A DNA stretch of 64,000 nucleotides, taken from contig JAGVQM010000036.1 in assembly GCA_020051695.1 (NCBI GenBank), positions 1 to 64,000 on the forward strand. Reading direction: 5' to 3'. This document shows positions 51,034-59,214 of the stretch, one piece after another. The notes under the pieces were generated by a model. It did not search any database, was not told the DNA's origin, and saw only the letters and a list, made by a program, of their open reading frames with translations. This DNA is from Candidatus Zixiibacteriota bacterium. GTDB lineage: Bacteria; Zixibacteria; MSB-5A5; WJJR01; JAJRUJ01. The position numbers were made by a program, and so were the translations under genes. Numbering within the stretch: position 1 is the first letter of the stretch; each line of letters begins with the position of its first letter.

Positions 51034-51061
51034 AAAATACGAAAAACGGCTGACGCGACAA
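51034..51061 (-). promoter_or_regulatory. Promoter abutting the nucleotidyltransferase gene (leaderless candidate)
   Basis: Minus strand: TTGTCG (51061-51056), 16 bases, TATTTT (51039-51034), then seven bases to the ATG at 51026. Confidence 0.4.
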
Positions 51062-51130
51062 GCAATTATCTGCCGGAAGGTGGGCAAGCCGGCATTACAA
51101 AACCCACCGCCCCTGCCCCGATGGAGGTTG

Positions 51131-52081
51131 TTAATCGGGCACGATCCGTGTGCCGGTTTTGCCGGCGATGGCTCCGGCGGCCTTATCGATCGAGGAAATC
51201 AGGACCTGCCGTCCCCCGCCCTCAATAAAATTGATCGCCGCTTCGATTTTCGGGCCCATCGAGCCCGCCGGAAAATGCCCCTGCGCCAGATAGTCCCGGG
51301 CGATGGAAACGGTTACTGTATCCAGAGACTGTTGTTCGGGTTTGCCGTAGTGCAGCGCAACGCGCTCGACATCGGTCAGGATGACCAGGAGCGAGGCGCC
51401 GATTTCCCGGGCGAGAACCGCCGAGGCGCGGTCTTTGTCGATCACCGCGTCCATTCCCTCATATGTGCCGTCGTCCTCGATATACACCGGGATACCGCCC
51501 CCGCCCGCCGCGATAACGATGTGCCCCTGATGGACCAGGGCTTTGATTGACTCCGCCTCGACGATTGACAACGGTTTCGGGGAGGGTACCACACGCCGCC
51601 AGCCCCGGTCGCCGTCGGGCTTGACCACCCAGTCGCGGTCGGTCCGGAATTTCAGTGCCTCTTCTTTGGTATAGAACTGCCCAATGAACTTGGTGGGATT
51701 ATTGACCGAGGGATCGTCGCGGCCGACGATGACCTGGGTAACGATGGTCAGCACCCGGCGGCGGATCTTTTCCCGATGCAGGCGGTTTTGCAGCGATTGT
51801 TCGATCATGTACCCCATGCCGCCTTCGGTATCGGCCACACAGATCCCCAACGGCAGGATCGGGGCTTTGCCGCGCGCGAGTTCCACGCGGAAGATGGCAT
51901 TGCCCACCTGCGGTCCGTTGCCGTGCGCTATTGCCAGATGGTAGCCGTCTTTCACCAGCGGGATAATGGCCGACAATGATTCCCGGGTATGGCTGAACTG
52001 GTTGGCGATGGTATCGGCCACGCCTTTGCGGGTGATGGCGTTGCCACCCAACGCCACCACCGCTATTTTATCGCTGTTCAT
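51131..52081 (-). CDS. arcC: Carbamate kinase
   Basis: This 316-residue protein has VVALGGNAITRKG (about 8-20), AIAHGNGPQVGNAIFR, TQVIVGRDDPSVNNPTKFIG, IAAGGGGIPVY and VIDKDRASAVLAREIGASLLVILTDVE, which are complete amino-acid-kinase and carbamate-kinase signatures. It transfers phosphate between carbamoyl phosphate and ADP, giving ATP plus carbamate in catabolism. The frame extends upstream inside the cPGS-like gene, but ATG 52081 fits the family start; the gap to the upstream gene is five bases. No arginine deiminase or carbamoyltransferase is nearby. Confidence 0.93.
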   Translation of the reverse strand: MNSDKIAVVALGGNAITRKGVADTIANQFSHTRESLSAIIPLVKDGYHLAIAHGNGPQVGNAIFRVELARGKAPILPLGICVADTEGGMGYMIEQSLQNRLHREKIRRRVLTIVTQVIVGRDDPSVNNPTKFIGQFYTKEEALKFRTDRDWVVKPDGDRGWRRVVPSPKPLSIVEAESIKALVHQGHIVIAAGGGGIPVYIEDDGTYEGMDAVIDKDRASAVLAREIGASLLVILTDVERVALHYGKPEQQSLDTVTVSIARDYLAQGHFPAGSMGPKIEAAINFIEGGGRQVLISSIDKAAGAIAGKTGTRIVPD

Positions 52082-52086
52082 TCCGG

Positions 52087-53412
52087 TCACTTCTTGCCTT
52101 TTTTGCCGATGCGGGCCAAAACGTCGGTCAGATCGGGCTTGCCGATTTCCTGCAACTCGTAGGTCACGCGGACCGACGGTTTTTTGATTTTGAGAATGCG
52201 CCGTAAATCGATGGGGGTGCCGATGACGACGGCATCGCACGGCACGGCATTGATCGTGGCTTCAAGGTCGGCCACCTGCTGATCGCCGTACCCCATGGCC
52301 GGGAGCAATCCTGCAATGTGCGAGTATTTTTCGAACGTAGCGGCAATCGTGCCTTTGGCGTACGGTTTTGGGTCGACAATTTCGGCGGCGCCGAAATTCC
52401 TGGCGGCCACAATTCCCGCACCATAGAGCATCTCGCCATGGGTCAGGGTGGGACCGTCCTCGATCACCAGCACGCGCTTGCCCTGGATGATGGACGGGTC
52501 TTCCACGGTTATCGGCGAGGCCGCCTCAATGACGAGCGCTCCGGGATTATAGTCGGTAACATTTTGCCGAACTTCCAAGACACCGTCCGGTGGTGCGGTC
52601 ATGACTTTGTTCAGGATTACGACATCGGCGAGACGCAGATTGGTTTCACCGGGGTAGTAACGCAGCTCATGGCCGGGACGGTGCGGGTCGGCCACCGTGA
52701 TATACAAATCGGCCTGATAGAACGACGTGTCGTTGTTGCCGCCGTCCCACACGATTACATCCGCCTCTTTTTCGGCCGCGGCGAGGATCATGCCGTAATC
52801 GACGCCGGCATAGACGATATTGCCCGCCATGATATGCGGTTCGTATTCCTCGCGCTCTTCGATCGTGCACTTGTGCAGGTCCAGATCGGCCAATTCGCCG
52901 AACCGCTGGCAGGCCTGTTTGGCCAGATTGCCGTAGGGCATGGGATGGCGGATGGCCGCGACTTTCAACCCCCGGTTGCGCAGGATTTCGCAGACGCGCC
53001 GGGTGGTCTGGCTTTTCCCGCTACCCGTCCGCACCGCGCAGACGGCCACGACCGGCTTTTTGGACTTGAGCATGGTCTGTTTGGGACCCAGCAGAATAAA
53101 ATCCGCGCCCATCTTCTGCACCCGCGAGGCCTGATGCATCACAAATTCGTGCTTTACGTCCGAGTAAGAAAATGCGACCAGGTCGACATCATGTTTAACA
53201 ATCAGTTTTTCCAGTTCTTCTTCGGGCTTGATCGGGATACCCTTGGAGTACAGCTTCCCCGCGAGCACCGCGGGATATTTGCGCCCGGCAATGTCCGGGA
53301 TCTGCGTGGCGGTAAATGCGACGACTTCATATGACCGGTTGTTGCGATAGACGCAATTGAAATTATGGAAATCGCGACCGGCCGCGCCCATGATTATCAC
53401 TTTCTTCGGCAT
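52087..53412 (-). CDS. P-loop protein of the cyclic 2,3-diphosphoglycerate synthetase-like family
   Basis: This 441-residue protein has an N-terminal Rossmann-like part (KKVIIMGAAGRDFHNFN, about 3-19) and a P-loop AVRTGSGKSQTTRRV (about 126-140). Downstream are VIVWDGGNNDTSFY, VILNKVMTAPPDGV (NK-x-D-like base-recognition area) and VLVIEDGPTLTHGEM. The family is named after archaeal cyclic 2,3-diphosphoglycerate synthetase (COG2403) but is widespread in anaerobic bacteria next to carbamate kinase and related nitrogen-catabolism genes. The bacterial reaction is not established here. ATG 53412 has GAGGAG eight bases upstream. It is co-transcribed with arcC. Confidence 0.8.
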   Translation of the reverse strand: MPKKVIIMGAAGRDFHNFNCVYRNNRSYEVVAFTATQIPDIAGRKYPAVLAGKLYSKGIPIKPEEELEKLIVKHDVDLVAFSYSDVKHEFVMHQASRVQKMGADFILLGPKQTMLKSKKPVVAVCAVRTGSGKSQTTRRVCEILRNRGLKVAAIRHPMPYGNLAKQACQRFGELADLDLHKCTIEEREEYEPHIMAGNIVYAGVDYGMILAAAEKEADVIVWDGGNNDTSFYQADLYITVADPHRPGHELRYYPGETNLRLADVVILNKVMTAPPDGVLEVRQNVTDYNPGALVIEAASPITVEDPSIIQGKRVLVIEDGPTLTHGEMLYGAGIVAARNFGAAEIVDPKPYAKGTIAATFEKYSHIAGLLPAMGYGDQQVADLEATINAVPCDAVVIGTPIDLRRILKIKKPSVRVTYELQEIGKPDLTDVLARIGKKGKK

Positions 53413-53478
53413 AGACAAGACTCCTCGGTTTGTTCGTCTTTTCAATTGACTCAGGCATGCGATGAGGTCTTGGCGCTA

Positions 53479-53507
53479 AATACAGGATGCCATCCAGATC
53501 AAATCAA
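53479..53507 (-). promoter_or_regulatory. Candidate promoter of the cPGS-like/arcC operon
   Basis: Minus strand: TTGATT (53507-53502), 17 bases, TGTATT (53484-53479). The leader to ATG 53412 would be about 60 bases. Confidence 0.4.
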
Positions 53508-53563
53508 TCAGCCGTTCAGTCGGCCTCACATTGTTTGCAAAATCGATCATCGCCACAACCACT

Positions 53564-53595
53564 ACTCCCGCCGGCCCGGACAGGACGGCGGGAGT
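53564..53595. other. Strong hairpin between aldehyde dehydrogenase and cPGS-like genes
   Basis: ACTCCCGCCG (53564-53573) pairs with CGGCGGGAGT (53586-53595), a 10-bp stem with a 12-base loop. There is no T-run on either side, so it is at best an mRNA 3'-end stabiliser or a Rho-assisted stop for the aldehyde dehydrogenase transcript. Confidence 0.5.
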
Positions 53596-53652
53596 CCTAT
53601 CATATCTTAACCCTCAAGGCGACCGGAGGCAACCTCAAAGGTATATGCTCAT

Positions 53653-55149
53653 TTACTGGTTGTCGATCTGGGCGCGTTGGATTGTGCCCGAAAAATCGAT
53701 ATACAGCGACTTCCATTCGGAAAACACATCGAGCGCGGCCACGCCGGCTTCCCGATGACCGTTACCCGTGACTTTGGTACCGCCGAATGGGAGGTGCACC
53801 TCCGCGCCGATGGTCGGCGCATTCACGTAAAAGATCCCGGTGTACACATCACGCATCGCGGCAAACGCCCGGTTGACATCCTGGGTATACACCGCCGCCG
53901 ACAAACCATAGGCCACATCGTTGCAGACTTCAATGGCCCGTTTCATACCGTTGACCGGAATGACCGACACCACCGGGCCGAAGATTTCCTCCTGAGCGAT
54001 GCGCATCTTGGGCGTAACATCGCCGAACACCGTCGGTTCATGGAAATACCCATACCGGTGCTGGCCCCTGGTCAGCGGTTTGCCACCGGCCAGCAGCCGG
54101 GCGCCATCTTCATTGCGGCCGATCTGGACATATTCCATAACTGTCTTCAACTGCGAGGCCGAAACTGACGGGCCCATCTCGACTTTTTCATCCAGTCCGT
54201 TGCCCACGCGCAGCGCTTTGACCCGCGGGAGAAAACGGTTGAGGAATTTCCGGTATACTTTTTTATCGATGATGATCCGCGAGGTAGCTGTACAGCGTTG
54301 ACCGGTAGTACCGAACGCACCCCACAGGCAGCCATCCACCGCCAGGTCGAGCTTGGCATCATCAAGGATCATAATGGCGTTCTTGCCGCCCATTTCCAGG
54401 TGGCAATGGCGGAAATCGGGCGCGCAGGCCTCGGAGACACGGCGGCCGATATCGGTCGAACCGGTGAAGGAAATCACTCTGACATCCGGGTGGGTAATCA
54501 GCGGTTCGCCGACTTCCGAGCCCGTCCCGGTCACCAGGTTCAGCACACCCGGAGGTAACCCGCATTCTTCGCAGATTTTCACAAAATTGACCGCCGACCA
54601 CGGCGTATACGTCGCCGGTTTAAGCACACAGGTGTTCCCCAGCACCAGCGCGGGCATAATTTTCCACGAGGCAATCGCCATCGGAAAATTCCATGGCGTA
54701 ATCATGCCGCATACACCAAGGGGCTGCCGGACCGACATCATGAATTTGTTCTGCAATTCCGAAGGAGTAGTCTGTCCGAATTGCCGCCGCCCCTCGCCGG
54801 CCATGTAGTAAGTCATATCGATGACTTCCTGCACATCCCCGCGAGTTTCGGCGATAATTTTGCCCATTTCCTGGGTCATTTGCCGGGCAAAAAGCTCCTT
54901 GTCGGCCACCATTCTGTCGGCGATGCGGAATAATATCTCGGCCCGTTTAGGCGCCGGGACCAGCCGCCAGGTCTTGAAGGCCCGTTTGGCGGCCGCCACG
55001 GCCGCATCGACGTCGGATTTGTCTGATTTCTGGAAACGGCCCAGATTGATGCGCGTATCTGCCGGATTGATATTATCGAAGGTCCGATGTGTATGGGACA
55101 CAACCCACTTGCCATCGATAAAATTTTTATGGGTCTGAACTCTGGCCAT
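53653..55149 (-). CDS. NAD(P)-dependent aldehyde dehydrogenase
   Basis: This 498-residue ALDH has [21 protein letters not shown] (cofactor region), [11 protein letters not shown], the catalytic Glu in [12 protein letters not shown] (about 254-265), the catalytic Cys in [12 protein letters not shown] (Cys about 291) and [11 protein letters not shown]. The C-terminal [26 protein letters not shown] resembles the ALDH branch that includes ketoglutarate/alpha-aminoadipic-semialdehyde and GucD-type enzymes. It oxidises an aldehyde to an acid; the substrate is undetermined. GAGG precedes the ATG. It lies 240 bases before the cPGS-like gene. Confidence 0.92.
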   Translation of the reverse strand: MARVQTHKNFIDGKWVVSHTHRTFDNINPADTRINLGRFQKSDKSDVDAAVAAAKRAFKTWRLVPAPKRAEILFRIADRMVADKELFARQMTQEMGKIIAETRGDVQEVIDMTYYMAGEGRRQFGQTTPSELQNKFMMSVRQPLGVCGMITPWNFPMAIASWKIMPALVLGNTCVLKPATYTPWSAVNFVKICEECGLPPGVLNLVTGTGSEVGEPLITHPDVRVISFTGSTDIGRRVSEACAPDFRHCHLEMGGKNAIMILDDAKLDLAVDGCLWGAFGTTGQRCTATSRIIIDKKVYRKFLNRFLPRVKALRVGNGLDEKVEMGPSVSASQLKTVMEYVQIGRNEDGARLLAGGKPLTRGQHRYGYFHEPTVFGDVTPKMRIAQEEIFGPVVSVIPVNGMKRAIEVCNDVAYGLSAAVYTQDVNRAFAAMRDVYTGIFYVNAPTIGAEVHLPFGGTKVTGNGHREAGVAALDVFSEWKSLYIDFSGTIQRAQIDNQ

Positions 55150-55318
55150 GTGTTTTCCTCGCTTACTTTTTTAGTTGCGGACTCCCACCCTTGATTTTTT
55201 AAGGACTCTAAATGTAGACCAGTATACGTTTTAAGTAAAGAGGTTTGTGTCAAAATCGGGATAATTTCTGCCGGTCACAAGCCGTAACCGCGGCGTACCC
55301 GGGGCCGCGCGTCATGGC

Positions 55319-56686
55319 TTATACTCGGTGCTGGAGCCAGTTCCGCCGCACAAAGTGATAATGAAACATGCCGGCCCCGAGCATGGCCGAAACGGTGAAC
55401 GACCACCAAACGCCCACCGGTCCGAAATCCAGGATTCGAGTCAGCAAGTATACACCGGGGACCTGGATGACCCACATATACGTGATCCCGACGCCCATCA
55501 GCGGCACGGTATCCCCCGCGCCGGTAAAAACGCCTTCGTAGATGATATACACGCCGATAAACGGCAGACTCATCGCCATGGTCCGGTAGAAAACAATCCC
55601 CAACTCCACTTCCGGCCCTGTCGAGAAGAAAACCCCGATCAGGGTCCGTGCAAAAATAAAGGTCAATGCGCCAAACAGAGCCATGACCCCCAAGCCCAGC
55701 GTGAGACCCTTTTTGGCAGTTTCCCAGGCCCGGTCGAGTTTCCCGGCCCCAATATTCTGGCCAATCAGCGCGCCTAAACCCAGTTCCAACCCCACGCAAA
55801 ACGTTATTCCTAGATGCAGAAATTGCATCCCGGCACCATAAACCGCCACGGCCGATGAGCCAAATACCGCCAGCATCGGCATGATTACCGAACGTCCCAA
55901 GGAGTCGGAAATAGAGGTGATCCCGGCGGGAATGCCGATTTTCATCATCTGCCACATAGTACGCAGATGCATGCGAGCCTGGGGCCGCAGATGAAACGAG
56001 ACATTACACCGTCCGGAGTAAAACAGGACTACGCCGAACACGAAGGTCAACGTATACGAAATCACCGAAGCGACGGCCGCACCGGCCACACCCAGTTCGG
56101 GAATAATCCACCAGCCGAAAATAAACAACGGATCGAGCGCCATATTCAACCCCGCCGACCCGATCATGACCGCCATCGCGGCATTGGGATGGCCAATCCC
56201 GCGCAGGGCGGTATAAATGGTCCAGCAGGAAAAATTGGCCCCTAACCCAATAAATAGGATCCGGCCGTAGGGAATGCACATTTGCGCGACCTCACCCCGC
56301 GCCCCCAGCAGGTGGATGATTTGCGGCGTGGCAATATATCCGGCAGTGCCGAAAATCAGCGCCAGGATCCATTTAAGCAGGATGGCCTCTTTGATGGCCA
56401 CTTCGGTGCGGGGCAGATCTTTTTCGCCATAACGGCGGGAAATGATCGAGACCGAGCCGGTCCCCGCAATCATATTCACCGAAGAGATGACCCAGTAATA
56501 CGCCCCGAAGAAAGTTATCGCGGCGACCGCTTCCGCCCCCAGCCGTGAAACCCAGAACATATCGGCGATATGATACAGATTCCCCGACATAAACCCGATT
56601 GCTGAAGGGAACCCCATACGCATAATCCCGCCGAGGACATTGCCTTCGGTGAAATCTCGGGCTGGTATTCGGGATTTGTCGGCCAT
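55319..56686 (-). CDS. MATE family multidrug/metabolite exporter
   Basis: This 455-residue polytopic protein has twelve predicted helices in two halves. Each half has MATE-type sequence: GFPSAIGFMSGNLYHIADMFWVSRLG near the start, ALRGIGHPNAAMAVMIGSAGLN, and in the second half IGIPAGITSISDSLGRSV and GLELGLGALIGQNIGAG. It exports organic cations or metabolites against Na+ or H+. The substrate is not predictable. It precedes the aldehyde dehydrogenase gene by 169 bases on the same strand. Confidence 0.92.
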   Translation of the reverse strand: MADKSRIPARDFTEGNVLGGIMRMGFPSAIGFMSGNLYHIADMFWVSRLGAEAVAAITFFGAYYWVISSVNMIAGTGSVSIISRRYGEKDLPRTEVAIKEAILLKWILALIFGTAGYIATPQIIHLLGARGEVAQMCIPYGRILFIGLGANFSCWTIYTALRGIGHPNAAMAVMIGSAGLNMALDPLFIFGWWIIPELGVAGAAVASVISYTLTFVFGVVLFYSGRCNVSFHLRPQARMHLRTMWQMMKIGIPAGITSISDSLGRSVIMPMLAVFGSSAVAVYGAGMQFLHLGITFCVGLELGLGALIGQNIGAGKLDRAWETAKKGLTLGLGVMALFGALTFIFARTLIGVFFSTGPEVELGIVFYRTMAMSLPFIGVYIIYEGVFTGAGDTVPLMGVGITYMWVIQVPGVYLLTRILDFGPVGVWWSFTVSAMLGAGMFHYHFVRRNWLQHRV

Positions 56687-56786
56687 AACCTGTTTGCAAA
56701 CAACAGCAAATATACATGAGTCCGCCCGCAGGGGAATATGGAATTATCGGCGGTCGGAAGATTTTTGACGGGGACGAAGGAGAAAA

Positions 56787-57557
56787 TTATCGGTCCAACG
56801 GGACGACGAGGCCGTCCTCGGCGGGCAACACTTCCCCGGAGAATCCGCCGGTCACCTCGCCGCCGGTGTCAAACCCCGGACAAATATGCAGCAGGACCAG
56901 CCGTCGAATCCGCCAGCTTTCAGCGCGGGCGTATAATTCCGGCAGGCGTATATGCGTGGATTCAACGAACAACGAGCGGCAACCGGCACAAAACTCCAAA
57001 TCGTCCAACGACCCGATATCCCCGGAATAGGCAAAACGCAGCGTTCGATAAACCATCTCGAACGAATAGCTCTCCCCCGTGTTTTCCACGCCGGCTGCCC
57101 ACGGTTGTCCGCGGTGAGCGGTCAGATGGGTATTCAGATGAGGTATAATCGATGCGCCGTTGCAGGGGATTGATTGATTATCCTTCAACCCGATAAACCG
57201 GACGGGAAAGCCGAAACGCTCCACAAACAGGTATTGCAACGCCAGGGCCGATCGAACGCCTGCCACCGCTTCGGCAGGGAGGTACACCGCCAACTCCCGC
57301 AGCCGCCGGGCCAAGTACAATTGTTGCAGGAAAAACGACAATCCACAGATGTGATCCGGATGGGTATGCGAAACAATGATGGTGTCGACTTCCTCATAAC
57401 GTTTGCCCGAGCGCAGGAATGAGCCGGTGACGCCATCGCCGCAGTCGAAGAGAATCGATGTCTCCGGTGTTTCCAGCAAATGGCCGGAGGACGCCCGATC
57501 AGGCGCGGCCTCTCCCCCGCCGGAACCGAGGATTGTCCAGGTCGCCGTGCGCGACAT
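56787..57557 (-). CDS. MBL-fold metal-dependent hydrolase (RNase Z-like)
   Basis: This 256-residue beta-lactamase-fold protein has the motif HTHPDHICGL (about 64-73), LFDCGDG, FAYSGDIGSLDDLEF (metal-bridging Asp) and the late LLHICPGFD (metal His). The layout is close to RNase Z and other phosphodiesterases of the fold, but the RNase Z exosite arm is absent. The substrate is unknown. ATG 57557 is preferred over TTG 57566 (AAGG spacing). It is five bases after the threonine aldolase gene, so it is in the same operon. Confidence 0.85.
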   Translation of the reverse strand: MSRTATWTILGSGGGEAAPDRASSGHLLETPETSILFDCGDGVTGSFLRSGKRYEEVDTIIVSHTHPDHICGLSFFLQQLYLARRLRELAVYLPAEAVAGVRSALALQYLFVERFGFPVRFIGLKDNQSIPCNGASIIPHLNTHLTAHRGQPWAAGVENTGESYSFEMVYRTLRFAYSGDIGSLDDLEFCAGCRSLFVESTHIRLPELYARAESWRIRRLVLLHICPGFDTGGEVTGGFSGEVLPAEDGLVVPLDR

Positions 57558-57562
57558 CGAAT

Positions 57563-58591
57563 TCAACCTTCAATAATGTCCGACAATATCTGCGCCGCCC
57601 GGACCATTTCATCTGCGGTAACATCCAAATGGGCCACCGCGCGCAAGCGCGTGGCGCCGAACGGCACCATCAAGATACCCGCCTCGCGCAGGGCGATCAG
57701 GACATCACCAACTTGTTTGCCGGTACCGGCAAGGTCCATCACAATGATATTCGTCGGGGGCGGATCAGGCACGAGGCGCAGGCCGTCAATGTGACGGACA
57801 CAGTCGGCAAAGGCGCGCGCCTTGAGATGATCATCGGCAAGCCGTGGCAAATGATGTTCCAGGGCATACAATCCGGCGGCCGCCAGGATGCCGACCTGCC
57901 GCATCCCACCACCGAACATTTTGCGCGTGCGCCGGGCCCGCCTGATAAATTCCCGCGTACCGACAATCAACGAACCAATCGGTGCGCCGAGGCCTTTGGA
58001 CAGGCAACACATCAATGAATCAGCGACCGCGGCATATTCGGCCAGGGACGCGCCGCTTGTCGCGACGGCGTTCCAAATCCTCGCACCGTCAAGATGCACG
58101 ACCAGACCACGCCGATGCGCCACCTCTGCCACCTCGCGCATCTGCTCCAGCGGGACAACGACACCGCCGCCCCGATTGTGCGTATTTTCCAGGCAGACGA
58201 TTCTGGTTTGCGGACAATGGATGTCATCCACGCGGATGGCTTCCGCAACTCGTGCGGCGGACATGACCGCGTTCGGACATTCAATCATCTGCAACTGCAA
58301 TCCCGAAAATGCGGCGGCGGTCCCCACTTCATAGCAGGCGATGTGTGATTCATAATCGAGGATTACCTCATTACCTGGTGCCCCCCAGGTATGCAGACAA
58401 ACCTGATTGCCCATGGTGCCCGAGGGCACAAATAACGCGGCTTCCTTGCCGAACAACTCGGCGACGCGGGTTTCGAGTTTTTGGACCGTCGGATCGCCTT
58501 CGAACACATCATCACCGACAAGCGCCTCGGCCATCGCCCGGCGCATGCCGGGTGTCGGCCGGGTCACTGTATCGGAACGGATATCGATCAT
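57563..58591 (-). CDS. ltaE: Low-specificity L-threonine aldolase
   Basis: This 342-residue PLP fold type I enzyme has IDIRSDTVTRPTPGMRRAM, GDDVFEGDPTVQKLE, FVPSGTMGNQV, HLDGARIWNA and the PLP lysine in CCLSKGLGAPIGS (about 199-211). It splits threonine or allo-threonine to glycine and acetaldehyde. Acetaldehyde could be taken up by the nearby aldehyde dehydrogenase, though this is inference. AGGAG lies seven bases before ATG 58591. It is 17 bases after the polyprenol-kinase-like gene. Confidence 0.92.
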   Translation of the reverse strand: MIDIRSDTVTRPTPGMRRAMAEALVGDDVFEGDPTVQKLETRVAELFGKEAALFVPSGTMGNQVCLHTWGAPGNEVILDYESHIACYEVGTAAAFSGLQLQMIECPNAVMSAARVAEAIRVDDIHCPQTRIVCLENTHNRGGGVVVPLEQMREVAEVAHRRGLVVHLDGARIWNAVATSGASLAEYAAVADSLMCCLSKGLGAPIGSLIVGTREFIRRARRTRKMFGGGMRQVGILAAAGLYALEHHLPRLADDHLKARAFADCVRHIDGLRLVPDPPPTNIIVMDLAGTGKQVGDVLIALREAGILMVPFGATRLRAVAHLDVTADEMVRAAQILSDIIEG

Positions 58592-58608
58592 GGTCCCACT
58601 CCTGTTTG

Positions 58609-59214
58609 TCACATGAACACTCCCGGCAGGTAGTGCAAAAAAGTTCCGGTTACCAGCGGCACCGACACATTGTCGTCAATCAACCCGGAGGTGGCCTCGA
58701 CCACCGTCGCCAAACATGCTGCAGCCAGTCCCCAGCCCAACGGCACGCCCGGGACGATAAAGGCCCATACCGCCGCACATACTAAAAACGCGATCGAACC
58801 CTCATACGATTTATGTCCAAAACGGTGCCGGCCCCAGCGCCGTCCCACCAGCGCCGCGGCCGTATCTCCAAGAATGATAAATCCCATCCCGGCGGCGGCA
58901 GCGGGCACATCAAACGCAATCCGGCAGAATAACCCCGCGAACAAAATGTAGGTGGCGCCCGTGAAATCACGCTCTTCCTGCGGCCGCAGCATCGGCCCAA
59001 ACAGGCGCCCGGTCCATGAATATGCCCGCAAGCGACAAAGCCGGATCACATCCAGCGTCAGCGAAACAAGCCAGGCGACAAGCAGCAAACCCACCACCCA
59101 CCAAAAGGAGGCCAGATAATACCCAAGCGGGATGACCAGCGCGAACAGATGAATCGCCTTGCGTTTCACCTCACCGGCGTACGAAAGCTGGGAGCTGACC
59201 GCGGGGGCGTTCAT
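58609..59214 (-). CDS. Diacylglycerol/polyprenol kinase family membrane protein
   Basis: This 201-residue protein has about six hydrophobic segments, with EVKRKAIHLFALVIPLGYY near the start and GDTAAALVGRRWGRHRFGHKSYEGS (about 118-142), the conserved CTP-transferase-like pocket of dolichol, phytol and farnesol kinases. It probably phosphorylates a polyprenol or other lipid alcohol, for cell-envelope lipid recycling or tocopherol-type metabolism. It overlaps the parvulin gene by four bases (ATGA), so it is translationally coupled. Confidence 0.85.
   Translation of the reverse strand: MNAPAVSSQLSYAGEVKRKAIHLFALVIPLGYYLASFWWVVGLLLVAWLVSLTLDVIRLCRLRAYSWTGRLFGPMLRPQEERDFTGATYILFAGLFCRIAFDVPAAAAGMGFIILGDTAAALVGRRWGRHRFGHKSYEGSIAFLVCAAVWAFIVPGVPLGWGLAAACLATVVEATSGLIDDNVSVPLVTGTFLHYLPGVFM

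Noticed and set aside
52082-52240. Extended carbamate kinase start inside the cPGS-like gene
   Set aside because: The Arg/His-rich extension is a frame shadow; the family starts at MNSDKIAVVALGG.
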